Positions 1 to 9,084 of a stretch of DNA of 64,000 bases are shown here, in pieces (position 1 is the first letter of the stretch; each line of letters starts with the position of its first letter). Position numbers and translations under genes: made by a program. This stretch comes from Hamadaea tsunoensis DSM 44101 (GTDB lineage Bacteria > Actinomycetota > Actinomycetes > Mycobacteriales > Micromonosporaceae): positions 1-64,000 of the forward strand of contig NZ_AUAX01000018.1 of the NCBI RefSeq assembly GCF_000428945.1, given 5' to 3'. The notes beneath the pieces were generated by a model. That model was not told the origin of the DNA. It was given only the letters and a program-made list of their open reading frames with translations, and searched no databases.

Positions 1-1448
1 GCGGCGACGATGTTGGCTTGGACGGCGTTTTCGGTGGTGTCGGTGGGGTAGCCGGAGGTCATGACGCCTTCGTAGAAGGTGCCGGTGGCGCCGTGGCTGT
101 TGTCGCCGCCGATGCCGAGGATGATGGCGCCTTCCTTCTTCATCGGGTTGTAGCCCGAGACGTTCGGACGCGCACCGTTGTAGAAGGTGGACAGGTTGCC
201 GGACTGGGAGTTGCCGCCGCGGATCGACCAGTGGTTGGCTTCGCCTTTGACGATCGCGGTGGTGTAGCGGTAGTTGACGGTCGGGTCGTTGGCGTTGTAG
301 CCGGCGTTGACGCCGGAGTAGAGGCCGTTTTCCAGGTCGGCCATGATCCATGGGCCGTTGCCGGTGCCGTAGCCCCAGACTTTGATGTTGCCGAAGTAGA
401 TGGCTTCCATGGTGCCGTTGCCGTTGTCGCGGCTGTTGGTCTCGGCGTTGCCGTAGTCGAAGCAGCAGCCGCCGTTGTAGTGGGTGCCGTCGAAGATGGC
501 GTACATGCCTTCGGGCTGGTCGCCTTTGGCGATGCCGTTGGTGTTGTTGTTGCGGTAGCCGGTGCCGGCCGCGACGTAGACGCCGTACGCCTTCTGGCCG
601 TTGAGGGTGGTGGGTGCGGCGGTGGCGTTGGCGAGGTTGTCGTAGCCGCCTGCGGCCGGGCCGCTGAACCCGCCCGGCGGGGCCTGGGTGAGGTGGTTGC
701 CCCGGCCGGACTGGTCGTAGATGATCGTGATCAGGCACGTCGTGTTCGCGCAGAACGAGTCCTGCGCGGCGGCGTTGGCCACCCCGCCGGTGCTCAGTAC
801 GCCGATGTCGCGCGTGGTGTTGTCCGACGACCGGCGTATCTGGTACAGGGCACCGCCGTAGGCGGCGTACAACGCCCGGGTCGTGCTGTGCGCGGCCACG
901 CACGGCGTACCACCGGCGGCGTAGATGTCGCAGGGTTGGCGGGTGCCGGGCTGCGGCGAGGCGGACGGTGACAGCGACGGCGACGCCGACGCGGGTGAGG
1001 ACGGGCTCGCGGAGCCGGTGACACCGCCGGTGCAGGTGACCCCGTTGAGGGTGAAGGCGGCCGGGTTCGGGTTGGAGCCCGACCACGAGCCGTTGAAGCC
1101 GATGCTGGTGCTGCCGCCGGTGGCCAGGCTGCCGTTCCAGGCGGCGTTGGTGACGGTGACCTGCGCGCCGGACTGCGTGTAGGAGCCGCTCCACAGGTCG
1201 GTGACCTTCTGCCCGGCAGTGAACGACCAGGCCAGACTCCAGCCGGACAGCGGGTCGCCGAGGTTGTCGATGGCCACCGTGACGCCGAAGCCGCCGGGCC
1301 AGGAGTTGGTGACGGTGTAGGTCACCCGGCAGCCCGCAGTGGCCGCCGAGGCGACGTGGGTTCCGGCGACGCCGACGGCAGTGGCCGCCAGGGTCGCGGC
1401 CGCGGCCGCCAGGGCCCATCGCCGGCCGGAGGTACGGATGGTTTTCAC
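1..1448 (-). CDS. Secreted alpha-L-arabinofuranosidase, CBM2 + GH54 catalytic domain (3' end outside window)
   Basis: Predicted extracellular enzyme that removes arabinofuranosyl side groups from plant polysaccharides. The minus strand opens with a GTG at 1448 behind an AAGGGA ribosome site. Residues 1-36 are an Ala-rich signal peptide with a twin Arg near the start. Residues about 38-140 look like a CBM2 cellulose/xylan-binding domain (Trp-rich, bounded by two Cys). A Ser/Pro/Ala linker follows to about 163. From about 164 the sequence is a typical GH54 (AbfB) catalytic domain, beginning QPCDIYAAGG. The segments ADLENG (Glu373) and GGDNS (Asp449) lie where the family's nucleophile and acid residues are expected; that mapping is from memory of the fungal enzyme. 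The frame is open to base 1, so a C-terminal part is missing from view. Two operator-like palindromes lie upstream, implying sugar-dependent repression. Confidence 0.9.
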   Translation of the reverse strand, partial: MKTIRTSGRRWALAAAAATLAATAVGVAGTHVASAATAGCRVTYTVTNSWPGGFGVTVAIDNLGDPLSGWSLAWSFTAGQKVTDLWSGSYTQSGAQVTVTNAAWNGSLATGGSTSIGFNGSWSGSNPNPAAFTLNGVTCTGGVTGSASPSSPASASPSLSPSASPQPGTRQPCDIYAAGGTPCVAAHSTTRALYAAYGGALYQIRRSSDNTTRDIGVLSTGGVANAAAQDSFCANTTCLITIIYDQSGRGNHLTQAPPGGFSGPAAGGYDNLANATAAPTTLNGQKAYGVYVAAGTGYRNNNTNGIAKGDQPEGMYAIFDGTHYNGGCCFDYGNAETNSRDNGNGTMEAIYFGNIKVWGYGTGNGPWIMADLENGLYSGVNAGYNANDPTVNYRYTTAIVKGEANHWSIRGGNSQSGNLSTFYNGARPNVSGYNPMKKEGAIILGIGGDNSHGATGTFYEGVMTSGYPTDTTENAVQANIVA

Positions 1449-1469
1449 GGTCTTCCCTTCTGGACGCCG

Positions 1470-1483
1470 TGTGAGCGTTCACA
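1470..1483 (-). promoter_or_regulatory. LacI-family-like operator close to the GH54 start
   Basis: TGTGAGCGTTCACA is an inverted repeat (TGTGA/TCACA) centred about 28 bases upstream of the GTG start of the arabinofuranosidase. It would overlap the 5' leader or promoter. The half-site and CG centre resemble LacI/GalR-family operators of actinomycete sugar genes. The assignment rests on pattern only. Confidence 0.45.
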
Positions 1484-1525
1484 TCGTTAAATCCGCACGT
1501 CATTGCGGTAGTCGTACATGGACTA

Positions 1526-1539
1526 TGGGAACGCTCCCA
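1526..1539. promoter_or_regulatory. CebR-type operator
   Basis: TGGGAACGCTCCCA differs by one base from the 14-bp CebR operator TGGGAGCGCTCCCA known from Streptomyces cellulose-utilisation genes. It lies 78 bases upstream of the GH54 start codon. It suggests that a LacI-family cello-oligosaccharide (or related) sensor controls the gene. No regulator gene is in the window. Confidence 0.65.
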
Positions 1540-1715
1540 TTGACAGTCGACGAGATTGCCAGAATGTTGCGCCGCTATCAAGAGGCGCCCGCGCGCACGC
1601 GGCGGGCGCGGAGTGACATGGCCGTCCGTCGATGGGATCCGACCAGGTCGGCGCCTTGCCGCGGCAGGAACGGCGGGGGCGGCGTCCGCATAACAGTTAT
1701 CTGTGGCATCAAGAA

Positions 1716-1761
1716 GGTCGCTCCCATGAGGACGCTTACTGCGGTCGCTCCCATGAGGACG
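1716..1761. repeat. 19-bp direct repeat, two copies
   Basis: GGTCGCTCCCATGAGGACG occurs at 1716-1734 and again at 1743-1761, a period of 27 bases. It includes a CTCCCA half-site like the right arm of the operator at 1526-1539. It may be a regulatory duplication or simple slippage. Confidence 0.5.
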
Positions 1762-1952
1762 AAGCGGGCCGGCCGTTCTGCCGCATCTTCTGCCGCCTTT
1801 CTGCCTCCCGGCCCGGCCGTGCCCGCATGGCGGCCGCGTCTTCGCAGCTCCCGACCCCGAGCCGGGACCGGCATCCGGCCCTAGGCGGTGACATTTCGCG
1901 ATGAGCCGATCCTCCGCCGGCGTTCGTAGGCTGCCCGCGTCATCTCCGCCTG

Positions 1953-1959
1953 AAGGAGG
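1953..1959 (+). promoter_or_regulatory. Ribosome binding site fixing the GTG start of the RHS gene
   Basis: AAGGAGG is a near-perfect Shine-Dalgarno sequence five bases before GTG 1965. It supports GTG, rather than any internal ATG, as the start of the RHS toxin gene. Confidence 0.8.
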
Positions 1960-1964
1960 AACCT

Positions 1965-4900
1965 GTGACGCTCGGCCCGACAACCATCCGATATAGACGC
2001 TCGGCCGTCCGGCGTACCGGCATCGGCGTACTGACCGCGTTGCTCGCCCTCACCTCGGCCTCGACGCCCGCCTTCGCCGGCGCCGCCCGGCCGAAGCCGC
2101 CGGCGCAACTCAGCTCGGTCGGCGGCACGACCATCCCCGCCAAGCCCGCCACCGTCGACACGCTCCCCTCGATGAAGTCCGCGCCCCGGGCGACCTGGCC
2201 GACCCCGGCGACCGCCGATGTCGTGGTCGCGGGCGGAACGGCGCTCCGGGCGGCCGCGCCCGCCGCCGTCTCGTGGGCCGCCGGGCTTCCGGTCGGTGCC
2301 CGCCGCGCGGCCGGCGACACCTCGGGCGCTGCTTCCCGCGTACGCTTCCAAGTGCTCGATCATGGCACGGCCCAGCAGTTGGGCAGCGACCTCGTCGTCC
2401 GGGTGTCTCCTGTGGACGCAGCGACGGCGGGCCCGGTCGGCGTCGCCGTCGACTACCGCGGTTTCCGCAACGCGTACGGTGCGGACTGGGCTCGCCGCCT
2501 GCGGCTCGTCGCGTTGCCGGAGTGCGCGCTGCGCACGCCGCAGGCACAGGCGTGCCAGGCGAAACCGCTCGCGACGACGAACGACGGCGCCGCCGGGACG
2601 CTGACGGCCGAGGCCGATCTGCGGACGGCGGCGACAGCGACGGCGACGGCCGGCACCGGCAGCCTCGCGGCCGGAGCGGGCGGTCTGCTGGTCGCCCTGA
2701 CGGCCGGGCCGTCGTCGGACGGCGGCGACTTCACGGCGACCGGATGGAAGCCGTCCAACACCTGGGACGTCAGCAGCAACACGGGCGACTTCGTCTGGCA
2801 GTACCCGCTGCGGATGCCGCCGAACCTGGGCGGCCCGTCGCCGACGGTCGGCCTGAACTACTCGTCGCAGTCCGTCGACGGGCAGACCTCGGCGACCAAC
2901 GCGCAGCCCACCTGGATCGGCGAGGGCTTCGCGTACGACGGCGGCTCGATCGAGCGCCGCTACCGGCCCTGCCGCGACGACGGGCAGGCCGGCCGCGACG
3001 ACCTGTGCTGGGCCGGCGACAACGCGGTCATGACGCTGAACGGGCACTCGACGCCCCTCGTCTTCGACGCGGCCAAGAACCTGTGGGCGCCGCAGGCCGA
3101 CGACGGCTCGAAGATCGAGCTGCTGAAGAACGCCGCGCTCGGCAACGGCGACCTCGACGGCGAGTACTGGAAGGTGACCACCCCGGAGGGCGTGCAGTAC
3201 TTCTTCGGGCTGCACCACCTGCCCGGCTGGCAGGCCGGCAACGCCGAGACCAACTCCGTGTTCTACGCCCCGGTCTTCGGCAACAACGCCAACGAGCCGT
3301 GCAACTCGACCTCCGGGTTCGCGGCGTCGAGCTGCCAGCAGGCGTACCGCTGGAACCTCGACTACGTCCTCGACCCGCACGGCAACTCGATGTCGTACTA
3401 CTACGCCCGCGAGACGAACAAGTACGCGCGCAACCAGGTCGCCACCGACGCGGTCAGCTACGTCAGCGGCGGCTACCTCAAGGAGATCGACTACGGCACG
3501 CGCCAGGACAACGGCGTGGACTCGGTCTTCGCCGGCACCGCGCCGGCCCGGGTCCTGTTCGACACCACCGAACGCTGCATCACCGCGGGTGCGACCTGCA
3601 CGCTGACGACGGCGAACGCGAGCAACTGGCCCGACGTGCCGGTCGACCTCATCTGCACCGGCAGCAACTGCGCCGGCAAGTTCGCGCCGACGTTCTTCAG
3701 CACCCGGAAGCTGTCGACGGTCACCACGCAGATCGCCAACGGCACGAAGAGCTGGCGGCGGGTCGAGCAGTGGCGGCTCACGCACGAGTTCAAGAGCCCC
3801 GGCGACGGCAACCCGAGCATCCTGTGGCTGTCGAAGCTGGACCACTGCGGCACCGACGACAACACCTGCATGCCGTCCACCACGTTCGTCCCGACCCAGA
3901 AGACCAACCGGGTCGACCCGGCGGGCGGCACGGACTCGATCATCCGGTACCGGATGCTGTCGATCAACACCGACACCGGCGGGCTGATCTCGATCTCCTA
4001 CTCGGCTCCCGAGTGCAGCACGACCAACCTGCCGGCCAGCCCCGACACCAACACCAAGCGCTGCTTCCCGGCCTGGTGGACCCCGCCGGGTTCCAGCACG
4101 CCGAAGATGGAGTACTTCCACAAGTACGTGGTCACCGCCGTCGCCACCGGTGACAAGGTGGGCGGCAGCGTGGACCAGGTCGCCTACTACAACTACCTCG
4201 ACACCCCGGCATGGCACTACGACGACGACGCCATCGCCACCACCGCCCACCGCACCTGGGGGCAGTGGCGCGGCTACGGCAGCGTCGAGGTGCTGCACGG
4301 CGACAACTCCGAGACCCAGTCCCGGACGGTCAGCGCCTACTTCCGCGGCATGAACGGCGACAAGACCGCGACCGGTACGCGTACCGTCACGGTCGCCGAC
4401 TCCGACGGCGGAACGTGGCCCGACGACAACTGGTTCGCCGGACAGCGCCGGGAAACCGTCACCTACAACGGTGTCGGCGGCGCGGTGGTGTCCAAGACGA
4501 AGGACGATCCGTACGTCTTCGGACCGACGGCCGCCCAGAGCCTGAACGGGAGCTCGTCGAACGCGTACGTCACGGCGATCGCGGCGACGACCGACAAGAC
4601 CGCGCTGGACGCGGGCCGCGGCTGGCGGACCGTCCGCTCGGCCACGAGCTACCTCGCCGACCGCACCGGCCGGGTGTCCCAGGTGGACGACCAGGGCGAC
4701 ACCGCCACCACCGCGGACGACCAGTGCACCCGCACCACGTACGCGGCCAACGCGGCGGGCACGATGCTCACCTTCGTCACCGAGGTGGAGACGGTCGCGG
4801 TGAAGTGCGCGACCAACCCCGACCGGTCGACACAGGTGATCTCCGACGAGCGGACCTGGTTCGACCACGCGACGGCCTACGGCACCACCGTGTCGAAGGG

Positions 4901-7900
4901 CGACGTGACGCGTACCGAGCGGCTGTCGGACTGGAACGGCGGCAGCCCGCTGTACCAGCAGGAGCGGCGGACGAACTACGACGACTACGGCCGCCCGACG
5001 CAGACGTACGACGCGCTCGACCACCTGACGACGCTGGACTACACGCCCGCGGCGGGGGCGCCGGTCACGCGTACCGTGTCGACGAACGTCCTGGGCTGGC
5101 AGACCAAGACGGACTTCGACCCGGGATGGAACCTGCCGACGCGGACCGAGGACGTCAACGGGCTGCACACCGACACCGAGTACGACGGCCTCGGCCGGCT
5201 CGTGCGGGTCTGGGAGCCCGACCGGGTCAAGGGCACGGACACGCCCTCGGCCAAGTACGACTACACCTTCCACAACGGCGGCCTGCCCAACCTGGTCGTC
5301 ACGTCGCGGATCAACGCCGCGGGCAACGCCTACGTCAGCTCCTACGCGCTCTACGACGGGCTGATGCGGCTGCGGCAGAGCCAGGCGGTCTCGGCCGACG
5401 GCACCGGCCGGATGATCACCGAGAAGACCTACGACAGCCGGGGCCTGGTACGCCTCGCCCGGCAGCCGTACTACAACTCGTCCGCACCCGGGACGCTGTA
5501 CGACCCCCACGACATCGAGGTGCCGGCCCAGACGGTCAGCACCTTCGACGGCGCGGAGCGGGCCACCACCGACGTCTTCCAGGTGGGGGCGGTGGAGAAG
5601 TGGCGCACCAAGATGTACTACGCCGGGGACCGCCTCGACGTCACCGTCCCGGCCGGCGAGATGGCGACCTCGACGTTCACCGACGGCCGGGGCCTGACCA
5701 CGAAGACCCGGCAGTACGCCGGCAACACTCCCGCGGGCGCGTACCGGGAGACGACCTACACCTACACGGCCGCCGGTGACACGGACAAGGTCACGGATCC
5801 GGGCGGCAACGTCTGGGACTACGACTACAACCAGTTGCGGCAGAAGATCACCGCGGCCGACCCGGACTCCGGGAAGACGCACTACACCTACTACGGCGAC
5901 GGGCAGCTGAAGACCACCACGGAGGACGGCCGCGGCACGACCATCGCGTACCAGTACGACGTGCTCGGCCGGCTCACCGGGCGATTCCTCGGTTCGCTCA
6001 CCGGTACCAGGCTCGCGGGCTGGACCTACGACACGGTCGGATTCGGCAGCCTGGCACTGCCGGCGGCGAAGGGGCAGCTGGCCAGCTCCAGCCGCTACGA
6101 CAGCGCGGGGAACGCGTACACCAGCGCGGTCACCGAGTACAACACGCTGTACCAGGCGACCAAGTCGAAGACCACGATCCCGGCAACCACACTCGCCGGG
6201 GCACTGGCCGGCGACTACCTCACCGAACGCGCGTACAACGCCGACGGCTCGGTCCACTCGGCGAAGCCGGCGACGAAGTCCGGGGTCACCGCCTTCGGCG
6301 GCCTGGCCGACGAGACGGTCACGTACGCGTACAACACCCTGGGCATGCCGACGACGGTCAGCGGGCTCAACACCTACGCCACCGACGCCCAGTACCAGCG
6401 CAACGGCCAGCTGAGCACGCTGAACCTGACCTCCAGCGGCGCGAAGAACGTCCTGCAGTACTGGACCTACGAGCCCGGCACCACGAGACTGGCCAACCAC
6501 CAGGTCCTCGGCGACTTCGGGGCGAACATCTACGCCTCCGACGTCGACTACGCCTACGACAACGCGGGCAACGTCCTGTCGGTCCAGGACCACACCGCCA
6601 AGCACGGCGGCGGCAAGGACGACGACCAGTGCTTCCGCTACGACGGCTACCGGCAGCTCCTCGCCGCCTGGACACCGTCCACAGGGGACTGCGCGGCCAC
6701 CCCGACGGTCGGCGGACTGGACGGTCCGGCACCGTACTGGGTCACCTACGCGTACAACGCCATCGGCGGGCGTACGCAGGAGGCCTCGTACGCGTCCGGC
6801 GGAACGACCACCAGCACGTACGCGTACCCCGGTTCCGGGGTGGCGGCGGTCCGGCCGCACACGGTCAACTCGGTGACCACCACCGGGCCCGGCGCGGGCA
6901 CGAGCGGCTACACCTACAACGCGACCGGCGAACTGGCCACCCGCAACGTGGCCGGCAAGCCCGGCCAGACGCTGAACTGGGACGAGGAGGGACACCTCGC
7001 GTCGGTCGCCGACACCGGCGGCACGACGAGCTACGTCTACGACGCCGACGGCAACCGGCTGATCGGCAAGGAGTCCACCGGGACGACCCTGTACCTCGGC
7101 GACACCGAGTACACGGCCCCGTCCAGCGGCGCGGTCGCGGGCACCCGCTACTACACCCACGGCTCCGCCGGTCTCATCGCCGTCCGTACCTCGGCCGGAC
7201 TGTACTGGCAGGCGGTCGACCAGCAGGGCACCTCGCAGCTGTCCTTCCGCAGCACCGACCTGTCGCGTACGCAACGGCGCAGCCTGCCGTTCGGCGGCAA
7301 CCGCGGAGGACCGGTCACCTGGGTGGGCACCCGCGGGTTCGTCGGCGGCACCACCGACGGCACGGGACTCGTGCACCTCGGCGCCCGCGAGTACGACCCG
7401 ATGACGGGCCGGTTCGCCAGCACCGACCCGGTGATCGCGCTCGACCATCCGGAGAGCCTCAACCCGTACGGCTACAGCGGCAACAACCCGACCACGTTCA
7501 CCGACCCGAGCGGCCGCAGCTGGTTCAAGGGCCTGATGAAGACCCTCGACGCGGTCAACAACGGCGCGACGTGGGCCGGCATCGGCATGATGGTGCTCGG
7601 CACGATGATCGACGGCGGCGGCGGGCTCCTGGCCGTCACCGGCGTCGGCGCGATCATCGGCGTACCGGCGCTGGCGCTCGGCACGGAGCTGATCATCGCC
7701 GGCGCGGCGACGACGGCGGCCGGGGTGTCGCTCGGCATCTCGCAGGCCGTCATGAACAGCAACGCCGGCTTCGACGGCGGCGGCGGTAGCGGTGACGCGG
7801 GCGCTGCCGACCCGAAGCAGCCGTACAAGTACGAACGCGAGAAGCAGCACCTGATGGAGGAACACAACGGTGAAGGGAACGGCAACGCGCTGAGCGAGAC

Positions 7901-8330
7901 CAACACCAGGAAGGCTTTGGACGAGAACGTGCCGGAAGGCACCGAGCCGACGGTCGACTTCAACAGGGGCCCGGGCGGTGACATCATGTTCAAGGACTCG
8001 GAAGGCAACGTGGTGCTCCGTCGCGAGATCAAGACGACTATCGGCACCGATAGATCATTCGATAGCGCGATGAGTGAAGGGCGCGGAAATCTCGAGAAGT
8101 TCGGCAACGAGGGTGAGCTCTTCATCCAGGTACCGGAAGGCACAAGTGTCTTCCGCGTGCGGCAGATGTTGACGGCCTTCCGGGCGCAACGGGCCAGGGG
8201 CGGGCTCAGCCTGTACAACAAGATCAAGATCCGTGTCGTCGATCCGCAGGGCAATGAGCTCTACTCCGGTGGCGCCAGCGAACCCCCGCCGAGCAACATG
8301 GGCCACAGCCGGGACCCCGGAGGAACCTGA
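1965..8330 (+). CDS. Secreted RHS/YD-repeat polymorphic toxin with PD-(D/E)XK-like C-terminal tip
   Basis: A 2,121-residue protein of the RHS/YD-repeat class, in which a beta-strand shell encloses a variable C-terminal toxin. Residues 1-39 form a signal peptide (basic start, hydrophobic core, AFA cut site), so the protein is Sec-exported. The middle carries many YD-type repeats (for example TYTYTAAGDTDKVTDPGG). The RHS core motif is at about 1802-1850 (GAREYDPMTGRF then NPTTFTDPSGR), marking the usual toxin boundary. A Gly/Ala-rich hydrophobic stretch (about 1866-1936) follows. The last ~175 residues show Asp2006 followed by REIKT with Glu2021 and Lys2023, a D...ExK pattern typical of restriction-endonuclease-fold nucleases. 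This tip is less GC-rich than the shell, as expected of an exchanged toxin cassette. The nuclease assignment is inference; the RHS assignment is secure. Confidence 0.92.
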   Translation: MTLGPTTIRYRRSAVRRTGIGVLTALLALTSASTPAFAGAARPKPPAQLSSVGGTTIPAKPATVDTLPSMKSAPRATWPTPATADVVVAGGTALRAAAPAAVSWAAGLPVGARRAAGDTSGAASRVRFQVLDHGTAQQLGSDLVVRVSPVDAATAGPVGVAVDYRGFRNAYGADWARRLRLVALPECALRTPQAQACQAKPLATTNDGAAGTLTAEADLRTAATATATAGTGSLAAGAGGLLVALTAGPSSDGGDFTATGWKPSNTWDVSSNTGDFVWQYPLRMPPNLGGPSPTVGLNYSSQSVDGQTSATNAQPTWIGEGFAYDGGSIERRYRPCRDDGQAGRDDLCWAGDNAVMTLNGHSTPLVFDAAKNLWAPQADDGSKIELLKNAALGNGDLDGEYWKVTTPEGVQYFFGLHHLPGWQAGNAETNSVFYAPVFGNNANEPCNSTSGFAASSCQQAYRWNLDYVLDPHGNSMSYYYARETNKYARNQVATDAVSYVSGGYLKEIDYGTRQDNGVDSVFAGTAPARVLFDTTERCITAGATCTLTTANASNWPDVPVDLICTGSNCAGKFAPTFFSTRKLSTVTTQIANGTKSWRRVEQWRLTHEFKSPGDGNPSILWLSKLDHCGTDDNTCMPSTTFVPTQKTNRVDPAGGTDSIIRYRMLSINTDTGGLISISYSAPECSTTNLPASPDTNTKRCFPAWWTPPGSSTPKMEYFHKYVVTAVATGDKVGGSVDQVAYYNYLDTPAWHYDDDAIATTAHRTWGQWRGYGSVEVLHGDNSETQSRTVSAYFRGMNGDKTATGTRTVTVADSDGGTWPDDNWFAGQRRETVTYNGVGGAVVSKTKDDPYVFGPTAAQSLNGSSSNAYVTAIAATTDKTALDAGRGWRTVRSATSYLADRTGRVSQVDDQGDTATTADDQCTRTTYAANAAGTMLTFVTEVETVAVKCATNPDRSTQVISDERTWFDHATAYGTTVSKGDVTRTERLSDWNGGSPLYQQERRTNYDDYGRPTQTYDALDHLTTLDYTPAAGAPVTRTVSTNVLGWQTKTDFDPGWNLPTRTEDVNGLHTDTEYDGLGRLVRVWEPDRVKGTDTPSAKYDYTFHNGGLPNLVVTSRINAAGNAYVSSYALYDGLMRLRQSQAVSADGTGRMITEKTYDSRGLVRLARQPYYNSSAPGTLYDPHDIEVPAQTVSTFDGAERATTDVFQVGAVEKWRTKMYYAGDRLDVTVPAGEMATSTFTDGRGLTTKTRQYAGNTPAGAYRETTYTYTAAGDTDKVTDPGGNVWDYDYNQLRQKITAADPDSGKTHYTYYGDGQLKTTTEDGRGTTIAYQYDVLGRLTGRFLGSLTGTRLAGWTYDTVGFGSLALPAAKGQLASSSRYDSAGNAYTSAVTEYNTLYQATKSKTTIPATTLAGALAGDYLTERAYNADGSVHSAKPATKSGVTAFGGLADETVTYAYNTLGMPTTVSGLNTYATDAQYQRNGQLSTLNLTSSGAKNVLQYWTYEPGTTRLANHQVLGDFGANIYASDVDYAYDNAGNVLSVQDHTAKHGGGKDDDQCFRYDGYRQLLAAWTPSTGDCAATPTVGGLDGPAPYWVTYAYNAIGGRTQEASYASGGTTTSTYAYPGSGVAAVRPHTVNSVTTTGPGAGTSGYTYNATGELATRNVAGKPGQTLNWDEEGHLASVADTGGTTSYVYDADGNRLIGKESTGTTLYLGDTEYTAPSSGAVAGTRYYTHGSAGLIAVRTSAGLYWQAVDQQGTSQLSFRSTDLSRTQRRSLPFGGNRGGPVTWVGTRGFVGGTTDGTGLVHLGAREYDPMTGRFASTDPVIALDHPESLNPYGYSGNNPTTFTDPSGRSWFKGLMKTLDAVNNGATWAGIGMMVLGTMIDGGGGLLAVTGVGAIIGVPALALGTELIIAGAATTAAGVSLGISQAVMNSNAGFDGGGGSGDAGAADPKQPYKYEREKQHLMEEHNGEGNGNALSETNTRKALDENVPEGTEPTVDFNRGPGGDIMFKDSEGNVVLRREIKTTIGTDRSFDSAMSEGRGNLEKFGNEGELFIQVPEGTSVFRVRQMLTAFRAQRARGGLSLYNKIKIRVVDPQGNELYSGGASEPPPSNMGHSRDPGGT

Positions 8331-8356
8331 TCTGCCAGGTAGCAGCCTCGAAGTCA

Positions 8357-8391
8357 CCCCACCACGACGCTCACGCGGCGTCGTGGTGGGG
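8357..8391 (+). terminator. Strong hairpin after the RHS gene
   Basis: A 14-bp perfect stem (CCCCACCACGACGC with its complement) and a 7-base loop begin 26 bases after the RHS stop codon. No clear T-run follows, as is common in high-GC actinomycetes. It could lower read-through into the next gene. Confidence 0.7.
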
Positions 8392-8436
8392 GCCACTTCA
8401 TGAACCGTATGCGCATGCGTCCCTTGAGGAGTCGCC

Positions 8437-9036
8437 ATGGGTGACAGCGCGAAGCTGACGTGCTTCGAGGACCGCCTCGGCATGCGCGTCGGAATGTTCT
8501 GGAACAGCGAGGGCCCTCGTGGCCGGCGGCTGTTCGCCCACTCGACCTCGCCCAGCGACGTGGACACGCTCTCCGTCGACGAGCCTTTGCACGTCCGGGC
8601 GCTGTGGCGGTTTCTCTCGGAGCACCTGGACCATGACGTCCGTCTGCTGGGAGGAAACAGCCCGGAGTGGGAGAGCGTCTCGTCGGAGGTCTATTACGGC
8701 CTTCGCTTCATCGGACGGAACGAGTTCGCGGACGACCCTCCGTTGGCGGACTACGCGAACGGGTCCTGGCAGCCGGCCCAGGTATGGTCGGACAGGCCGC
8801 GTACCCGGCCGGTATCAGGCCGAGCGTGCCTGGCCTGCTTCGGCGATCGGTTGAGCCTGCCGCTGGACTTCTCGGCCCCGCCGGACATGAACCGGGCGGT
8901 GTTCCGGTTCCTGGCCGAACACGTGTACCACGACGTGCACCTGCTCGGTACGCCTCCCGCCGGCCACTTCGTCACGGTCGGCGCCCGGGAGCCCTCCCTG
9001 TCCGAGTACGCCGACGGCAGCTGGCCCAGCCGCTGA
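8437..9036 (+). CDS. Small duplicated protein, candidate immunity protein for the RHS toxin
   Basis: A 199-residue cytoplasmic protein with no signal peptide or membrane segment, preceded by a TTGAGGAG ribosome site. I do not recognise a named family. It consists of two related halves: residues about 9-100 (CFEDRLGM ... LWRFLSEHLDHDVRLLG ... LADYANGSW) and about 125-197 (CFGDRLSL ... VFRFLAEHVYHDVHLLG ... LSEYADGSW). It lies directly downstream of the RHS toxin tip, the usual place of the cognate immunity gene, but is separated from it by a terminator-like hairpin. Function as immunity protein is inferred from position only. Confidence 0.75.
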   Translation: MGDSAKLTCFEDRLGMRVGMFWNSEGPRGRRLFAHSTSPSDVDTLSVDEPLHVRALWRFLSEHLDHDVRLLGGNSPEWESVSSEVYYGLRFIGRNEFADDPPLADYANGSWQPAQVWSDRPRTRPVSGRACLACFGDRLSLPLDFSAPPDMNRAVFRFLAEHVYHDVHLLGTPPAGHFVTVGAREPSLSEYADGSWPSR

Positions 9037-9084
9037 TCGGCCGATAACCCTGAGCCGCCGCCGGAATGCGGGTATGCAGGAGGG

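Larger units (their letters stand above)
1449..1964. other. Divergent intergenic region between GH54 and RHS genes
   Basis: About 515 bases with no convincing gene. It holds the two operator-like palindromes of the GH54 gene and a 19-bp direct repeat (both listed separately), and must contain the promoters of both divergent genes. I see no confident -35/-10 pair. Short open frames here have no ribosome site and no recognisable protein features. Confidence 0.6.

Noticed and set aside
1881..7865. Very long minus-strand open frame opposite the RHS gene
   Set aside because: It is an antisense shadow: composition is Arg/Val/Gly-rich without domains, while the plus frame has a signal peptide, YD repeats and a perfect ribosome site.
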